Shown: positions 45,418 through 53,598 of the stretch, piece by piece
Numbering within the stretch: position 1 is the stretch's first letter
Layout: each line of letters starts with the position of its first letter
Source of the DNA: an uncultured Prevotella sp.
GTDB lineage: Bacteria; Bacteroidota; Bacteroidia; Bacteroidales; Bacteroidaceae
Reading direction: 5' to 3'
Assembly: GCA_934272845.1 (NCBI GenBank)
Contig: CAKQSF010000010.1
Coordinates: forward strand, 4,026-68,025
DNA: 64,000 bases
Made by a program: the position numbers and the translations under genes
Notes under the pieces: generated by a model
The model's input: the letters and a program-made list of their open reading frames with translations, nothing else
What the model was told of the DNA's origin: nothing
Databases searched by the model: none

Positions 45418-47127
45418 TTAGCATTCTACGTTCAACATCATCTCATTTACGGCTTTGCCTGGAGCGGTCATTGGCTCAACGTTAGCGTCTGGTTTAATAA
45501 TTGTCTCGAGCAAGAAAGGACCGTCTGTATTTAGCATTTCCTGTATAGCCTCTGCCAATTCCTCACGTTTTGCAACGCGACGATGTGGTATATCGTATGC
45601 TGCTGCTACCTGACCGAAGTCTGGATTGGTCATAGGTGTAAATGAACGCTTATGGTTAAAGAACATATCTTGCCACTGACGTACGTTGCCGAGGAAGTTA
45701 TTGTTCATCAGAATCATCTTCACTGGAATGTGATGTTCCATTATTGTTCCGAATTCTTGAATCATCATCTGCAGTCCACCGTCACCCATAAAGCAGCATA
45801 CGGTACGTTCTGGTGCACCGTATGTGGCACCCATAGCGGCTGGAAGACCGTAACCCATGGTGCCGAGACCACCTGAAGTAATAATAGAACGGTTGTTCTT
45901 GTACTTTGAGTAGCGAGCGGAAATCATCTGATTCTGACCTACATCGGTAACGACTACTGCCTCACCATTAACTGCTTGTGCAACCTCGTTTGCTACTTCA
46001 CCCATAAGTAGTGGGCCATCTGTAGGTTTTGTTGCAGGAATGATGACCTTATCAACTTCCTGTTGGTGTAGTGGGGCAAATGATTCTTTCCATTCTTTAT
46101 GTGTTGCCTCGTTGACAAGTGCTGTCAGTGCAGGTAAAGAAACTTTACAATCACCTATTACTGCCACAGTAGTTTTAACATTCTTGTCTATTTCTGATGG
46201 GTCAATGTCTAAGTGAATAATCTTTGCCTGTTTAGCATAACGGCTCAAATCTCCTGTAACACGGTCAGAAAAACGCATACCTATGGCAATGATTACGTCG
46301 GCCTCCTGTTCCTTTATGTTAACAGAATAGGAGCCGTGCATACCAAGCATGCCTACGTTCAGAGGGTGATCAGAAGGTAGTGCTGACAGTCCCATTAAGG
46401 TCCTGCCGGCTGGTATGTCTGCTTTTTCAAGGAAAGTGCGTAGTTCTTCCTGCGCATTACCGAGTTCAACACCTTGACCAACCAAAGCTAAAGGTTTTTG
46501 GGCGTTATTAATCAGTTCTGCTGCTGCTTTTATTGCATTCTGTGAAGGCTCAGGGAAAGGAACATAACTTCTTATGAAGTCGACCTTGGCTGGTGCATAT
46601 TCAATCAGTTGGGTCTGTGCGTTCTTTGTAAAATCCAGTACCACTGGACCAGGTCTTCCACTTCTTGCAATGTAGAAAGCACGGCTAACAGCCCATGCAA
46701 TGTCCTCTGCGCGGCGTATTTGGTATGCCCATTTTGTTATAGGTTGGCTGACAGAAACAAGGTCAACCTCCTGGAATGCGTCAGAACCCAATACTCCTGT
46801 TGCTACTTGTCCTGCAATGACAACGATAGGTGTAGAATCCATCATTGCGTCAGCAACGCCTGTTAGCGTGTTAGTTACGCCAGGACCTGATGTCACTAAC
46901 GTAACGCCAACCTTTCCGCTAACCCTTGCGTAGCCTTCAGCAGCGTGTGCTGCAGCCTGTTCATGGCGCACAAGAATGTGCTCGAATGATTTTTTTGTGC
47001 CGTAAGTATAGTCATACAAGGCATCGTATGTAGGCATAATACTGCCTCCAGGGTATCCGAATATAGTCTTTACGCCCTCAGCCTTGAGCGAGAGCATTAG
47101 TGCTTCTGCACCAGTTATTTTCTCCAT
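45418..47127 (-). CDS. ilvB: Acetolactate synthase large (catalytic) subunit
   Basis: The protein has 569 residues, thiamine diphosphate- and FAD-dependent. Blocks are FGYPGGSIMPTYDALYD, the catalytic Glu in LVRHEQAAAHAAEGYAR, GVTLVTSGPGVTNTLTGVADA, and the ThDP motif GDGGLQMMIQEFGTIMEHHIPVKMILMNN. It condenses pyruvate with pyruvate or 2-ketobutyrate. It follows ilvD by 24 bp and precedes its regulatory subunit. Confidence 0.97.
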   Translation of the reverse strand: MEKITGAEALMLSLKAEGVKTIFGYPGGSIMPTYDALYDYTYGTKKSFEHILVRHEQAAAHAAEGYARVSGKVGVTLVTSGPGVTNTLTGVADAMMDSTPIVVIAGQVATGVLGSDAFQEVDLVSVSQPITKWAYQIRRAEDIAWAVSRAFYIARSGRPGPVVLDFTKNAQTQLIEYAPAKVDFIRSYVPFPEPSQNAIKAAAELINNAQKPLALVGQGVELGNAQEELRTFLEKADIPAGRTLMGLSALPSDHPLNVGMLGMHGSYSVNIKEQEADVIIAIGMRFSDRVTGDLSRYAKQAKIIHLDIDPSEIDKNVKTTVAVIGDCKVSLPALTALVNEATHKEWKESFAPLHQQEVDKVIIPATKPTDGPLLMGEVANEVAQAVNGEAVVVTDVGQNQMISARYSKYKNNRSIITSGGLGTMGYGLPAAMGATYGAPERTVCCFMGDGGLQMMIQEFGTIMEHHIPVKMILMNNNFLGNVRQWQDMFFNHKRSFTPMTNPDFGQVAAAYDIPHRRVAKREELAEAIQEMLNTDGPFLLETIIKPDANVEPMTAPGKAVNEMMLNVEC

Positions 47128-47151
47128 GTTTCTGTTTAGCCTCAGTGTTTA

Positions 47152-48954
47152 TTAGTCAATGATTCTTACACCACCCTTGTCTGCTGATGATACAGACTGA
47201 GCGTATGCTCTCAATGCCTTTGATACTACGCGGTTACGCTTCAGTGGCTGTTGTGGGCGCGCAGCGAGTTCCTCGTCAGAAAGTTTTACGTTGATAGAAC
47301 GATTAGGTATGTCTATCTCTATGATATCACCGTCAACAATCTTGCCAATGTTGCCACCGCTTGCTGCTTCTGGTGAGATGTGTCCGATAGAAAGGCCTGA
47401 TGTGCCACCAGAGAAACGACCGTCAGTAATGAGTGCGCACTCTTTTCCCATGTGCATGGACTTGATGTACGAAGTAGGGTAGAGCATTTCCTGCATACCA
47501 GGACCTCCCTTAGGGCCTTCGTGTGTTATTACAACAACGTCACCCTTCTTTACTTTTCCGCCAAGTATGCCTTCGCAAGCATCTTCCTGTGAGTCGAATA
47601 CGACGGCAGGACCTGAGAATTTCCATATAGACTCGTCCACGCCAGCCGTCTTTACTACACAACCATCCTGTGCGATGTTACCGAACAGAATAGCCATGCC
47701 ACCGTCTTTAGTGTAAGCATGTTCTATATCGCGGATACAACCATTAGCGCGGTCGGTGTCAAGAGTTTCGTATTGTGTGTCCTGTACACCGAGTTGGTTA
47801 CAGAATTTTCCTGCTGGTGCACTTGAATAAATACGCTTAGCCTCTGGGTCTATATTGTCTTTGAGTATTGAATACTTTTCTATGTCTTCTGCAAGAGTAT
47901 GTCCGTTAACTCTCTTAACGCTGGTATCGATAAGGCCTCCCTTTGCAAGTTCACCGAGAAGTCCCATCATGCCACCTGCGCGACCACACTCCTGTACTGA
48001 GTATTTCTGTGAGTTCGGTGCTAATTTGCAGAGGAATGGGGTTTTGCGTGATAGTCCATCGATGTCCTTCATGCTGAAGTCAACGCCTGCTTCCTGTGCA
48101 ACAGCGAGCAGGTGAAGTACTGTATTAGTAGAGGCACCCATAGCAATGTCAAGAGTCATGGCGTTAAGGAATGCTGTACGTGTGGCAATGCTGCGTGGAA
48201 GTACAGAGTCATCGCCATCATTATAGTATGCCATTGCGTTCTTAACGATCTGCTTTGCAGCGTCCTTCATCAACTGCTTACGGTTTACGTGTGTAGCAAG
48301 TATTGTGCCGTTGCCAGGCAGAGAGAGACCAATAGCCTCTGTAAGGTTGTTCATTGAGTTTGCAGTGAACATACCAGAGCAACATCCGCAGCCAGGACAT
48401 GCGCGATTTTCTACTTCAGCAAGTTCCTCATCGCTTACTGTTTTGTCGGCACCTTTAATCATAGCGCCAATAAGGTCAAGGTTCTCTCCTTTGTAAACAC
48501 CAGCCTCCATAGGACCACCGCTAACGAATACGGCAGGAATGTTGAGTCGCATTGCAGCCATGAGCATACCTGGGGTAATCTTATCGCAGTTGGATATGCA
48601 AATCATAGCGTCCGCCTTATGGGCGTTACACATATATTCCACAGAGTCTGCAATGATGTCACGTGAAGGCAAAGAGTAGAGCATGCCATCGTGGCCCATA
48701 GCAATACCATCGTCAATTGCTATGGTATTGAACTCTGCTGCATAGCATCCCATTTTTTCTATCTCAGCCTTAATGATTTGTCCTGCCTCGTGTAGGTGCG
48801 TGTGTCCTGGTACAAACTGGGTGAAAGAGTTTACTATAGCGATGATAGGTTTACCGAATTGCTCTCTTTTCATACCGTTGGCTACCCAAAGAGCACGTGC
48901 TCCTGCCATGCGGCGACCTTCTGTGCAGACTGCGCTGCGAAGCTGATGTTTCAT
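47152..48954 (-). CDS. ilvD: Dihydroxy-acid dehydratase
   Basis: The protein has 600 residues. It makes the 2-keto acids of valine and isoleucine from dihydroxy acids, using an Fe-S cluster. Cluster cysteines appear in [12 protein letters not shown] and [17 protein letters not shown]. The C-terminal swivel domain has [26 protein letters not shown]. It is first in the ilv cluster, with a strong promoter and about 125 nt leader. Confidence 0.97.
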   Translation of the reverse strand: MKHQLRSAVCTEGRRMAGARALWVANGMKREQFGKPIIAIVNSFTQFVPGHTHLHEAGQIIKAEIEKMGCYAAEFNTIAIDDGIAMGHDGMLYSLPSRDIIADSVEYMCNAHKADAMICISNCDKITPGMLMAAMRLNIPAVFVSGGPMEAGVYKGENLDLIGAMIKGADKTVSDEELAEVENRACPGCGCCSGMFTANSMNNLTEAIGLSLPGNGTILATHVNRKQLMKDAAKQIVKNAMAYYNDGDDSVLPRSIATRTAFLNAMTLDIAMGASTNTVLHLLAVAQEAGVDFSMKDIDGLSRKTPFLCKLAPNSQKYSVQECGRAGGMMGLLGELAKGGLIDTSVKRVNGHTLAEDIEKYSILKDNIDPEAKRIYSSAPAGKFCNQLGVQDTQYETLDTDRANGCIRDIEHAYTKDGGMAILFGNIAQDGCVVKTAGVDESIWKFSGPAVVFDSQEDACEGILGGKVKKGDVVVITHEGPKGGPGMQEMLYPTSYIKSMHMGKECALITDGRFSGGTSGLSIGHISPEAASGGNIGKIVDGDIIEIDIPNRSINVKLSDEELAARPQQPLKRNRVVSKALRAYAQSVSSADKGGVRIID

Positions 48955-49085
48955 AGTTTATAATAAAATTTTTGTTCTTGTTTCTATGCTTGATAGTCCA
49001 TTTGTTTTGGACTTTTATTTCTTTTCTATTCTCTCTTGTAGATATCCCTCAATGTTCTCTTTACTCTTACAATCTTTTTACAATG

Positions 49086-49116
49086 CAAAATTACTTCTTT
49101 TTCTTTAATTATCAAA
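49086..49116 (-). promoter_or_regulatory. Promoter of the ilv operon
   Basis: On the minus strand, TTTG (49116-49113), 19 bp, then TAATTTTG (49093-49086). The leader of about 125 nt holds a short hairpin (AGTCCA/TGGACT near 48999-49017) but no leader peptide rich in Ile, Leu or Val, so classical attenuation is not supported. Confidence 0.8.
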
Positions 49117-49181
49117 GAAAAAAAAGTACTTTCTTTATAAATAATACCATTTGAGTACTTTTTGATGATAAATCGAAAGTT

Positions 49182-49907
49182 TTATTCTTCGTCTGCTTCT
49201 AAATTCTCAGCATTAAGTATATGTAACTGAAACGCCCTGGTAACGAGACGTACTGCGTTCACGTTTTGTTTGCCGTGTCCATCTGGGAACAGTTTTTGTA
49301 CAAGTTCTGCTTGTCGTTTCTCAAGGCTTTTTACGCCGAAAGGCATTCCTCGTAGTCCGGTGATTTGTTCTTTAGTATATCCAAGTGCGAGATGTCTCAG
49401 GAATCTTTCGTCATATTCGTCAATATCATATCCGATGGAGGCTTCCTGCTTAATGATTTCACCTGTAACGTTGTTTCTGAAGTTGTTTACAATAACTTCC
49501 ATTATAGGTTGGTTGAAGACGTATTTTTTTCCTTGCATGACGTTAAGTACGTCAATTCTTGTTAGCATCTCTCCAGTTTTCAGGATAATGCCATCAGCCC
49601 CTGCATCGAGTACGTCCACCCATAGTTTCTCGTTTAAAATCTCTCCGGTGAATGCTAAAACTTTAGTATTGCTGTTTCTCTCTTTAGTTTGTCGACACAA
49701 CTCCACACCAACAGTAGTGCTTCCTTGTAGTCCTAGATCTAACAAAACGAGGTCTGGCTCAGCAGTGCGCATCAGTTTGAGATATTCGCTTTCTGTTTGT
49801 GCGGTCCCTATAATCTCAGCCTCAGGTACTTCTGATTTTATTAATCCTTCAGTACCTTTCATTTCCAGTGGCACGTCCTCTACTATGACAACCTTAAAAT
49901 TCTGCAT
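49182..49907 (-). CDS. Response regulator with C-terminal DUF5932-like output domain
   Basis: The protein has 241 residues from the ATG at 49907 (MQNFKVVIVEDVP). The longer frame to 49961 reads through terminator sequence and is unlikely. The N-terminal receiver domain has acidic residues in VIVEDVP, phosphoacceptor Asp in DLVLLDLGLQG, Thr in VLAFTGE, and the late Lys in GIILKTGEM. The C-terminal part (from about 130) has a LuxR-like helical look with EYDERFLRHLALGYTKEQITGLRGMPFGVKSLEKRQAELVQKLF. It should be a DNA-binding regulator. No sensor kinase gene is adjacent, so its partner is elsewhere. Targets are unknown. Confidence 0.85.
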   Translation of the reverse strand: MQNFKVVIVEDVPLEMKGTEGLIKSEVPEAEIIGTAQTESEYLKLMRTAEPDLVLLDLGLQGSTTVGVELCRQTKERNSNTKVLAFTGEILNEKLWVDVLDAGADGIILKTGEMLTRIDVLNVMQGKKYVFNQPIMEVIVNNFRNNVTGEIIKQEASIGYDIDEYDERFLRHLALGYTKEQITGLRGMPFGVKSLEKRQAELVQKLFPDGHGKQNVNAVRLVTRAFQLHILNAENLEADEE

Positions 49908-49941
49908 GGTATGAAATTTGTGAATACTAAAATTAAAAATG

Positions 49942-49984
49942 CAAAAGAAGCTGCATTGCATTAAAAATAACGCAAGCAGCTTCT
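49942..49984 (-). terminator. Terminator after the rpmB-rpmG-DUF4295 operon
   Basis: AGAAGCTGC (49946-49954) pairs with GCAGCTTCT (49976-49984), extended by TTGC/GCAA. On the minus strand a T-rich run follows below 49946. Confidence 0.85.
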
Positions 49985-50020
49985 GTAAATTTTATGTAAT
50001 GCTATTCGTTCAAGCAATGA

Positions 50021-50176
50021 TTACTTGAAGAAAGCCTGTACGTCCTCGTTAGGAACCATCTTTTCGTCAAAGATGTAAGCGCCAGTCTTAGGGCTCTTTA
50101 CCATCTTGATAACCTTACTGTATGCGCGACCATCCTTTGAACCTTCATGGAGGGTAGCGACGGTTTTCTTTGCCAT
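50021..50176 (-). CDS. DUF4295 family protein (51 residues)
   Basis: The ORF runs from the ATG at 50176 to TAA at 50021 and encodes 51 residues, starting MAKKTVATLHEGSKDGRAYS and ending NEDVQAFFK. This basic small protein family is restricted to Bacteroidetes and regularly follows rpmB and rpmG (recalled family knowledge). It is likely to be ribosome-associated, which is inferred from context and charge. It starts 21 bp after rpmG. Confidence 0.9.
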   Translation of the reverse strand: MAKKTVATLHEGSKDGRAYSKVIKMVKSPKTGAYIFDEKMVPNEDVQAFFK

Positions 50177-50197
50177 AGTTCTTTATTATTAAATAGA

Positions 50198-50386
50198 TTA
50201 CTTAATCTCCTTGTGGAGTGTCATCTTCTTGAGGATTGGGTTGTACTTCATCAACTCAAGACGTCCTGGAGTGTTCTTACGATTTTTTGTAGTAACGTAA
50301 CGGCTTGTACCTGGCAAACCGCTGTTCTTAATCTCTGTGCACTCAAGTATTACCTGAACGCGATTACCTTTTGCTTTCTTTGCCAT
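50198..50386 (-). CDS. rpmG: 50S ribosomal protein L33
   Basis: The protein has 62 residues: [18 protein letters not shown]..., then [22 protein letters not shown]. It is the standard L33 length and sequence. It lacks the zinc cysteine pairs of the C+ type: only one Cys (ECTE) is present. It starts 5 bp after rpmB. Confidence 0.97.
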   Translation of the reverse strand: MAKKAKGNRVQVILECTEIKNSGLPGTSRYVTTKNRKNTPGRLELMKYNPILKKMTLHKEIK

Positions 50387-50391
50387 AGTGC

Positions 50392-50655
50392 TTATTCTCC
50401 TATTACTTTAATATCCTTCCAATCTACGTAACCCTTGGCAGTAGCCTGCTTGAGTGCAGCGTCAAGACCTACTTTATTAATCATGCGAAGACCAGCGGCA
50501 GAAATTCTGAGGCTAATCCAGCAGTCCTCCTCTACATAGAAGAACTTCTTATTGAAAAGGTTCACGTCGAAGCTACGCTTTGTGCGGTGCTTTGAGTGTG
50601 AAACGTTGTTACCGATCATTGCCTTCTTGCCGGTAATTTGACAAATTTTAGACAT
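50392..50655 (-). CDS. rpmB: 50S ribosomal protein L28
   Basis: The protein has 87 residues ([55 protein letters not shown]). It is the first gene of a three-gene ribosomal operon with its own promoter. It is the form with a single cysteine at the N-terminus, without a zinc site. Confidence 0.97.
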   Translation of the reverse strand: MSKICQITGKKAMIGNNVSHSKHRTKRSFDVNLFNKKFFYVEEDCWISLRISAAGLRMINKVGLDAALKQATAKGYVDWKDIKVIGE

Positions 50656-50707
50656 TGCTATCTTTTAAATTTAAGATCGTTAATTGATACTTATTCCAAA
50701 CAGTGTG

Positions 50708-50739
50708 CAAAATTACTACTTTTTTCTGAGAAAAACAAA
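50708..50739 (-). promoter_or_regulatory. Promoter of the rpmB operon
   Basis: On the minus strand, TTTG (50739-50736), 20 bp, then TAATTTTG (50715-50708). Confidence 0.8.
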
Positions 50740-50857
50740 TATACTTTCTTTATGGAGTGTTATATTAACGCTTTTTAACTCTAAATGTCTGTTGCATATA
50801 TATAATTAAGTGTGTTGAAGGATAATAAACTTAGAAGAGATTTTTTTCTTGTGAAAG

Positions 50858-50889
50858 CTTGCAAGTTTAAAAAATAATTTGTAACTTTG
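50858..50889 (+). promoter_or_regulatory. Promoter of the tRNA pair
   Basis: CTTG (50858-50861), 20 bp, TAACTTTG (50882-50889), ending 20 bp before the first tRNA. Confidence 0.75.
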
Positions 50890-50908
50890 CACTCGCTAAT
50901 ACAAAAAT

Positions 50909-50981
<73 letters not shown>

Positions 50982-51082
50982 CTTTGGGCATATGAAAGAG
51001 GGAGTATGAAGGTAGATTTATTTTACTTTCAACTCCTTTTTGTGTTTATGTAAAGTTCCCAAAGGTTTTTTTGAGGCGATAT

Positions 51083-51158
51083 GCGATAGTAGCTCAGTTG
51101 GTAGAGCACAAGCTTCCCAAGCTTGGGGTCGCGGGTTCGAACCCCGTCTGTCGCTCCA
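51083..51158 (+). tRNA. tRNA-Gly (anticodon CCC), CCA encoded
   Basis: Acceptor GCGATAG/CTGTCGC, D arm GCTC/GAGC, anticodon stem CAAGC/GCTTG around TTCCCAA, T arm GCGGG-TTCGAAC-CCCGT. The anticodon CCC reads GGG. The discriminator T at 51155 is followed by CCA at 51156-51158 in the DNA. It lies 101 bp behind tRNA-Thr, probably in one transcript. Confidence 0.97.
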
Positions 51159-51221
51159 TGCGTTGCGCATTATATAAACCTTCTGTTTTTTTTCTTATTA
51201 TTATATAATGTGTACTTCCAT

Positions 51222-51250
51222 ATAAGTTAGTATTCACAATTGTTTTTATA
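51222..51250. repeat. Copy of the inverted-repeat end seen at 37991
   Basis: Aligned with 37991-38020, it differs at about four positions (ATAAGTTAGTATTCACAATT here). Some similarity continues for about 15 bp more, up to GAGTAAGTG. No matching second end is seen nearby, so it may be a decayed copy. Confidence 0.5.
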
Positions 51251-51688
51251 AAAGAGTAAGTGTCTCTAAGTGTTTATTTAGGCGTAGTAACCTCTAAAAC
51301 AATATTACTCTTATGGGGGCTTTAGGTATAAAGCGTTGTGTAATGAAATGAGGTGTTCATCCTCGTTTTAATATTGTTCGCCGACAATACGGTGGTGTAA
51401 AACAAGGCTGCTGATAAAGAACAGATAAGCGTATGGTTCATGTAAAGTATGCAATATGACGGTGAGAATAAGATATTGTGCGGTGCTATCCAAGGTAGAA
51501 TGAAGATTGTAGATTTTGCTTTTAACTTTTTCTATAAGATACTGCCATATACAAAATGCTACAAAACAAAGTGTTCTTGTGACAATATGAAAAACTAAAG
51601 GCTCCGACCTCTATACACCTAAAAAATAAGTGAAAGTCTTTTACGTGGCGGAAAAATATGATTAATTTGCAGTTTTTCCCCTTTTTTT

Positions 51689-51798
51689 CGTGATTAAGGT
51701 TATATTGCGAAGTGAAAGCATAGTGTTTACAGAGTAAAAGGGACTTAATCACTATACGATTTGGGCACTTTTACCATGTAAAAGCATATGTGATTACA
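51689..51798. repeat. 22 bp tandem array, family A (five degenerate units)
   Basis: Units begin at 51689, 51711, 51733, 51755 and 51777, each 22 bp. They share GTGATT/GTAAAAG-type starts and TTAC-type ends with the arrays at 26448 and 42615. The units at 51711 and 51777 are close to each other (AAAGCATA in both). Confidence 0.65.
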
Positions 51799-52021
51799 GC
51801 CGAAAAGGAAACTTGCTTTCTCGCAGTAAAGCGTAAACGTTTTATTTGTTGTTAGTTACAAGAAAACCCTGTAATTAGCATAAAATCGAGCAAAAGTAGA
51901 GTTTATATTCTATATGCGAATTATGAAGGGTATGAGAAAATCAAAATGTTGTTATAAAGGTGCAGTTCATGACATTTTGTAGAAATTTATCCTCTTACTG
52001 CTTAACCCTTTTCTAAAATAC

Positions 52022-52072
52022 AAAAACAGCAATACGAGAAATAAATGTTAATTCTCTTATTGCTGTTTTTTT
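52022..52072. terminator. Terminator after the DUF2795 gene
   Basis: AAAAACAGCAATA (52022-52034) and GAGAA pair with TTCTC and TATTGCTGTTTTT (52058-52070), with one mismatch between. A/T runs on both sides would work in either direction. Confidence 0.85.
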
Positions 52073-52108
52073 TATTGTTTTGTGTCTTTTATTGTTTGCA
52101 CAATTCGT

Positions 52109-52330
52109 TTAGTACTCTTCCTCATCAAACAAGAAGTCGTCTTTAGTAGGGTAGTCGGGCCAAATATCTTCGATAGAGTCGTAAGGCTCGCCTTCGTCTT
52201 CAAGTTCTTCAAGGTTCTCTATTACTTCGGCAGAAATGCCGGAACGGTTAGCGTAGTCAAGGAGCTCTTCCTTGGTTGCTGGCCATGGTGCATCTTCCAG
52301 TTTTGACGCAAGTTCAAGTGTCCAATACAT
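52109..52330 (-). CDS. DUF2795 domain-containing protein (73 residues)
   Basis: The protein has 73 residues, very acidic (MYWTLELASKLEDAPWPATKEE, then NLEELEDEGEPYDSIEDIWPDYPTKDDFLFDEEEY). The N-terminal half matches DUF2795 (ELASKLEDAPWPATKEELLDYANRSG), a small helical module of unknown function. The acidic tail is a family feature in Bacteroidetes. It has its own promoter and terminator. Confidence 0.88.
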   Translation of the reverse strand: MYWTLELASKLEDAPWPATKEELLDYANRSGISAEVIENLEELEDEGEPYDSIEDIWPDYPTKDDFLFDEEEY

Positions 52331-52415
52331 AATTCTTAGATTTTTTATGGTTTGTCAAAGGGTAACGCTCTTGTCGTTATGACAGTTCGCTGTATAGCCC
52401 TTTTTCTATTTGGCG

Positions 52416-52447
52416 GCAAAGTTACAATTTTTTTTCCTATCTGCAAG
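52416..52447 (-). promoter_or_regulatory. Promoter of the DUF2795 gene
   Basis: On the minus strand, CTTG (52447-52444), 19 bp, TAACTTTGC (52424-52416). The -33 element lies inside the end of the adenosyltransferase gene. The leader is about 80 nt. Confidence 0.7.
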
Positions 52448-53048
52448 TATTTTGCCATGTTTTTTCTTCTGTATTATTAATAATGTTTAATTTCCGTGAT
52501 AATACAAAGAGGTAATCCGACAGTCGGTTTACGTAACGTAACATTATTTGGGCTTGCAGGTATGCCTCGTTGTTGGTGTCTGCTTCGTTGGTATATGCTT
52601 CGCTATAGAGCGTTACAATGCGTCGTTCGGCCCGTCGGCATACAGTTCGGCATACGTGGCATTGTGCTGCTTGCGTGCATCCGCCTGGCAGAATAAAACT
52701 GGAGAGTGGTGGCAATGTGGCGTTAGCATTGTCAATGAGTGTCTCCATGTGTTCAACCTCCAGTTGTGCTAATTTTGCAGATGGGTAGATAGGAGTTTCG
52801 TCAGTGTTTGTGGCGAGGAAGGTGCAAACATTGAAGATGTTGTTCTGTATGCGTTCAATTTCCTGTACAATATTCTTGCTTGCTTCGTCGCAGCCTAATA
52901 ATGAGGCAAGTAAACCGAGATGTGAAGACAACTCGTCCATGGTGCCGTAGGCTTCGAGGCGAGAGGAATCCTTGTTAACACGTTGTCCTCCTACGAGGGA
53001 TGTGGTACCTTTGTCGCCTGTTCGTGTATATATCTTGGTTAATTTCAT
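52437..53048 (-). CDS. Cob(I)yrinic acid a,c-diamide adenosyltransferase, PduO type
   Basis: The protein has 203 residues. It attaches adenosyl from ATP to cobalamin, making coenzyme B12. The ATP-binding N-terminus KIYTRTGDKGTTSLVGGQRVNKDSSRLEAYGTMDELSSHLG is typical of the PduO group. FILPGGCTQAAQCHVCRTVCRRAERR is the conserved helix with Arg and Glu. The protein gives a supply of cofactor for a mutase not seen here. It overlaps the upstream gene by 4 bp (ATGA), so it is translationally coupled. Confidence 0.93.
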   Translation of the reverse strand: MKLTKIYTRTGDKGTTSLVGGQRVNKDSSRLEAYGTMDELSSHLGLLASLLGCDEASKNIVQEIERIQNNIFNVCTFLATNTDETPIYPSAKLAQLEVEHMETLIDNANATLPPLSSFILPGGCTQAAQCHVCRTVCRRAERRIVTLYSEAYTNEADTNNEAYLQAQIMLRYVNRLSDYLFVLSRKLNIINNTEEKTWQNTCR

Positions 53049-53596
53049 TTTACGGGGAGTATTTTGTAGTGTTCAGGATAGCGTTGTGGCCGGATTAGGG
53101 CAATGCCCGTGTCGCGCATGTCGTATGTAATAGTCTGCGCGTTTACAATATCGTTCCACAGTGTAGCGTTCCTTTCATTTATGTCTGTCAATATTATAAC
53201 GTAGCATTGATTTTCATCGGCACTTCTTTTGGGAATCAGTTCTATGAGTAATCCACTATGGATTATGGCCGGAATGTTGAGCAATGCAAGTTTAGCATAT
53301 TTCGAGTCGTGTTGTTTTATTTCCGTCTTCTTGCAACCGTGGTGAATAGCCGCAACCATAATCTCAGGCACGTTGCCATGCATAAGCGTAGATTCGGGTT
53401 GTGTGTAGTTGCACAATCTTAGTAGCAGATGTGCTTTGGCTACATCTGTGGCAGAAGTTTCAGGGAAATGTGTAGCAAGGTCTTCGTAGGCGTAGTATGG
53501 GTATGTTTCCCGTATTATGTCATGAAGAAAGGCGAAGTCAGTTTTCGACTCAATGCCGAAGCCGTGACTTTGCCACCAGCGTGAGATGTAGTCCAT
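53045..53596 (-). CDS. Conserved-looking protein of unknown function between the HD protein and the adenosyltransferase
   Basis: The protein has 183 residues and begins MDYISRWWQSHGFGIESKTDFAFLHDIIRETYPYYAYEDLA. It is soluble, mixed alpha and beta, without a signal peptide. Segments HLLLRLCNYTQPESTLMHG and MVAAIHHGCKKTEIKQHDSKYAKLALLNIPAIIHSG look structured. No family is recognised with confidence. It starts 2 bp after the HD gene and overlaps the adenosyltransferase gene by 4 bp, so the three form one operon. Confidence 0.75.
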   Translation of the reverse strand: MDYISRWWQSHGFGIESKTDFAFLHDIIRETYPYYAYEDLATHFPETSATDVAKAHLLLRLCNYTQPESTLMHGNVPEIMVAAIHHGCKKTEIKQHDSKYAKLALLNIPAIIHSGLLIELIPKRSADENQCYVIILTDINERNATLWNDIVNAQTITYDMRDTGIALIRPQRYPEHYKILPVK

Positions 53597-53598
53597 TC

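Larger units (their letters stand above)
51159..52021. other. Long intergenic region without a supported gene
   Basis: In 860 bp no coding frame is convincing. A 76-codon frame at 51522-51752 on the minus strand overlaps a repeat array and lacks coding character. The region holds a single end-like copy of the 38 kb element (51222-51250) and a family A array (51689-51798). No known structured RNA is recognised. Confidence 0.5.

Noticed and set aside
48955..49085. Attenuator leader peptide before ilvD
   Set aside because: The only short ATG frame in the leader (about five codons) has no Ile, Leu or Val run, and the small hairpin lacks a T tail on the minus strand.
51522..51752. 76-codon minus-strand frame in the long intergenic region
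   Set aside because: It overlaps a 22 bp array, has low-complexity composition and no ribosome or promoter signal.
51159..52021. tmRNA, SRP RNA or RNase P RNA
   Set aside because: None of their conserved ends or cores could be found by eye. A covariance-model search would be decisive.
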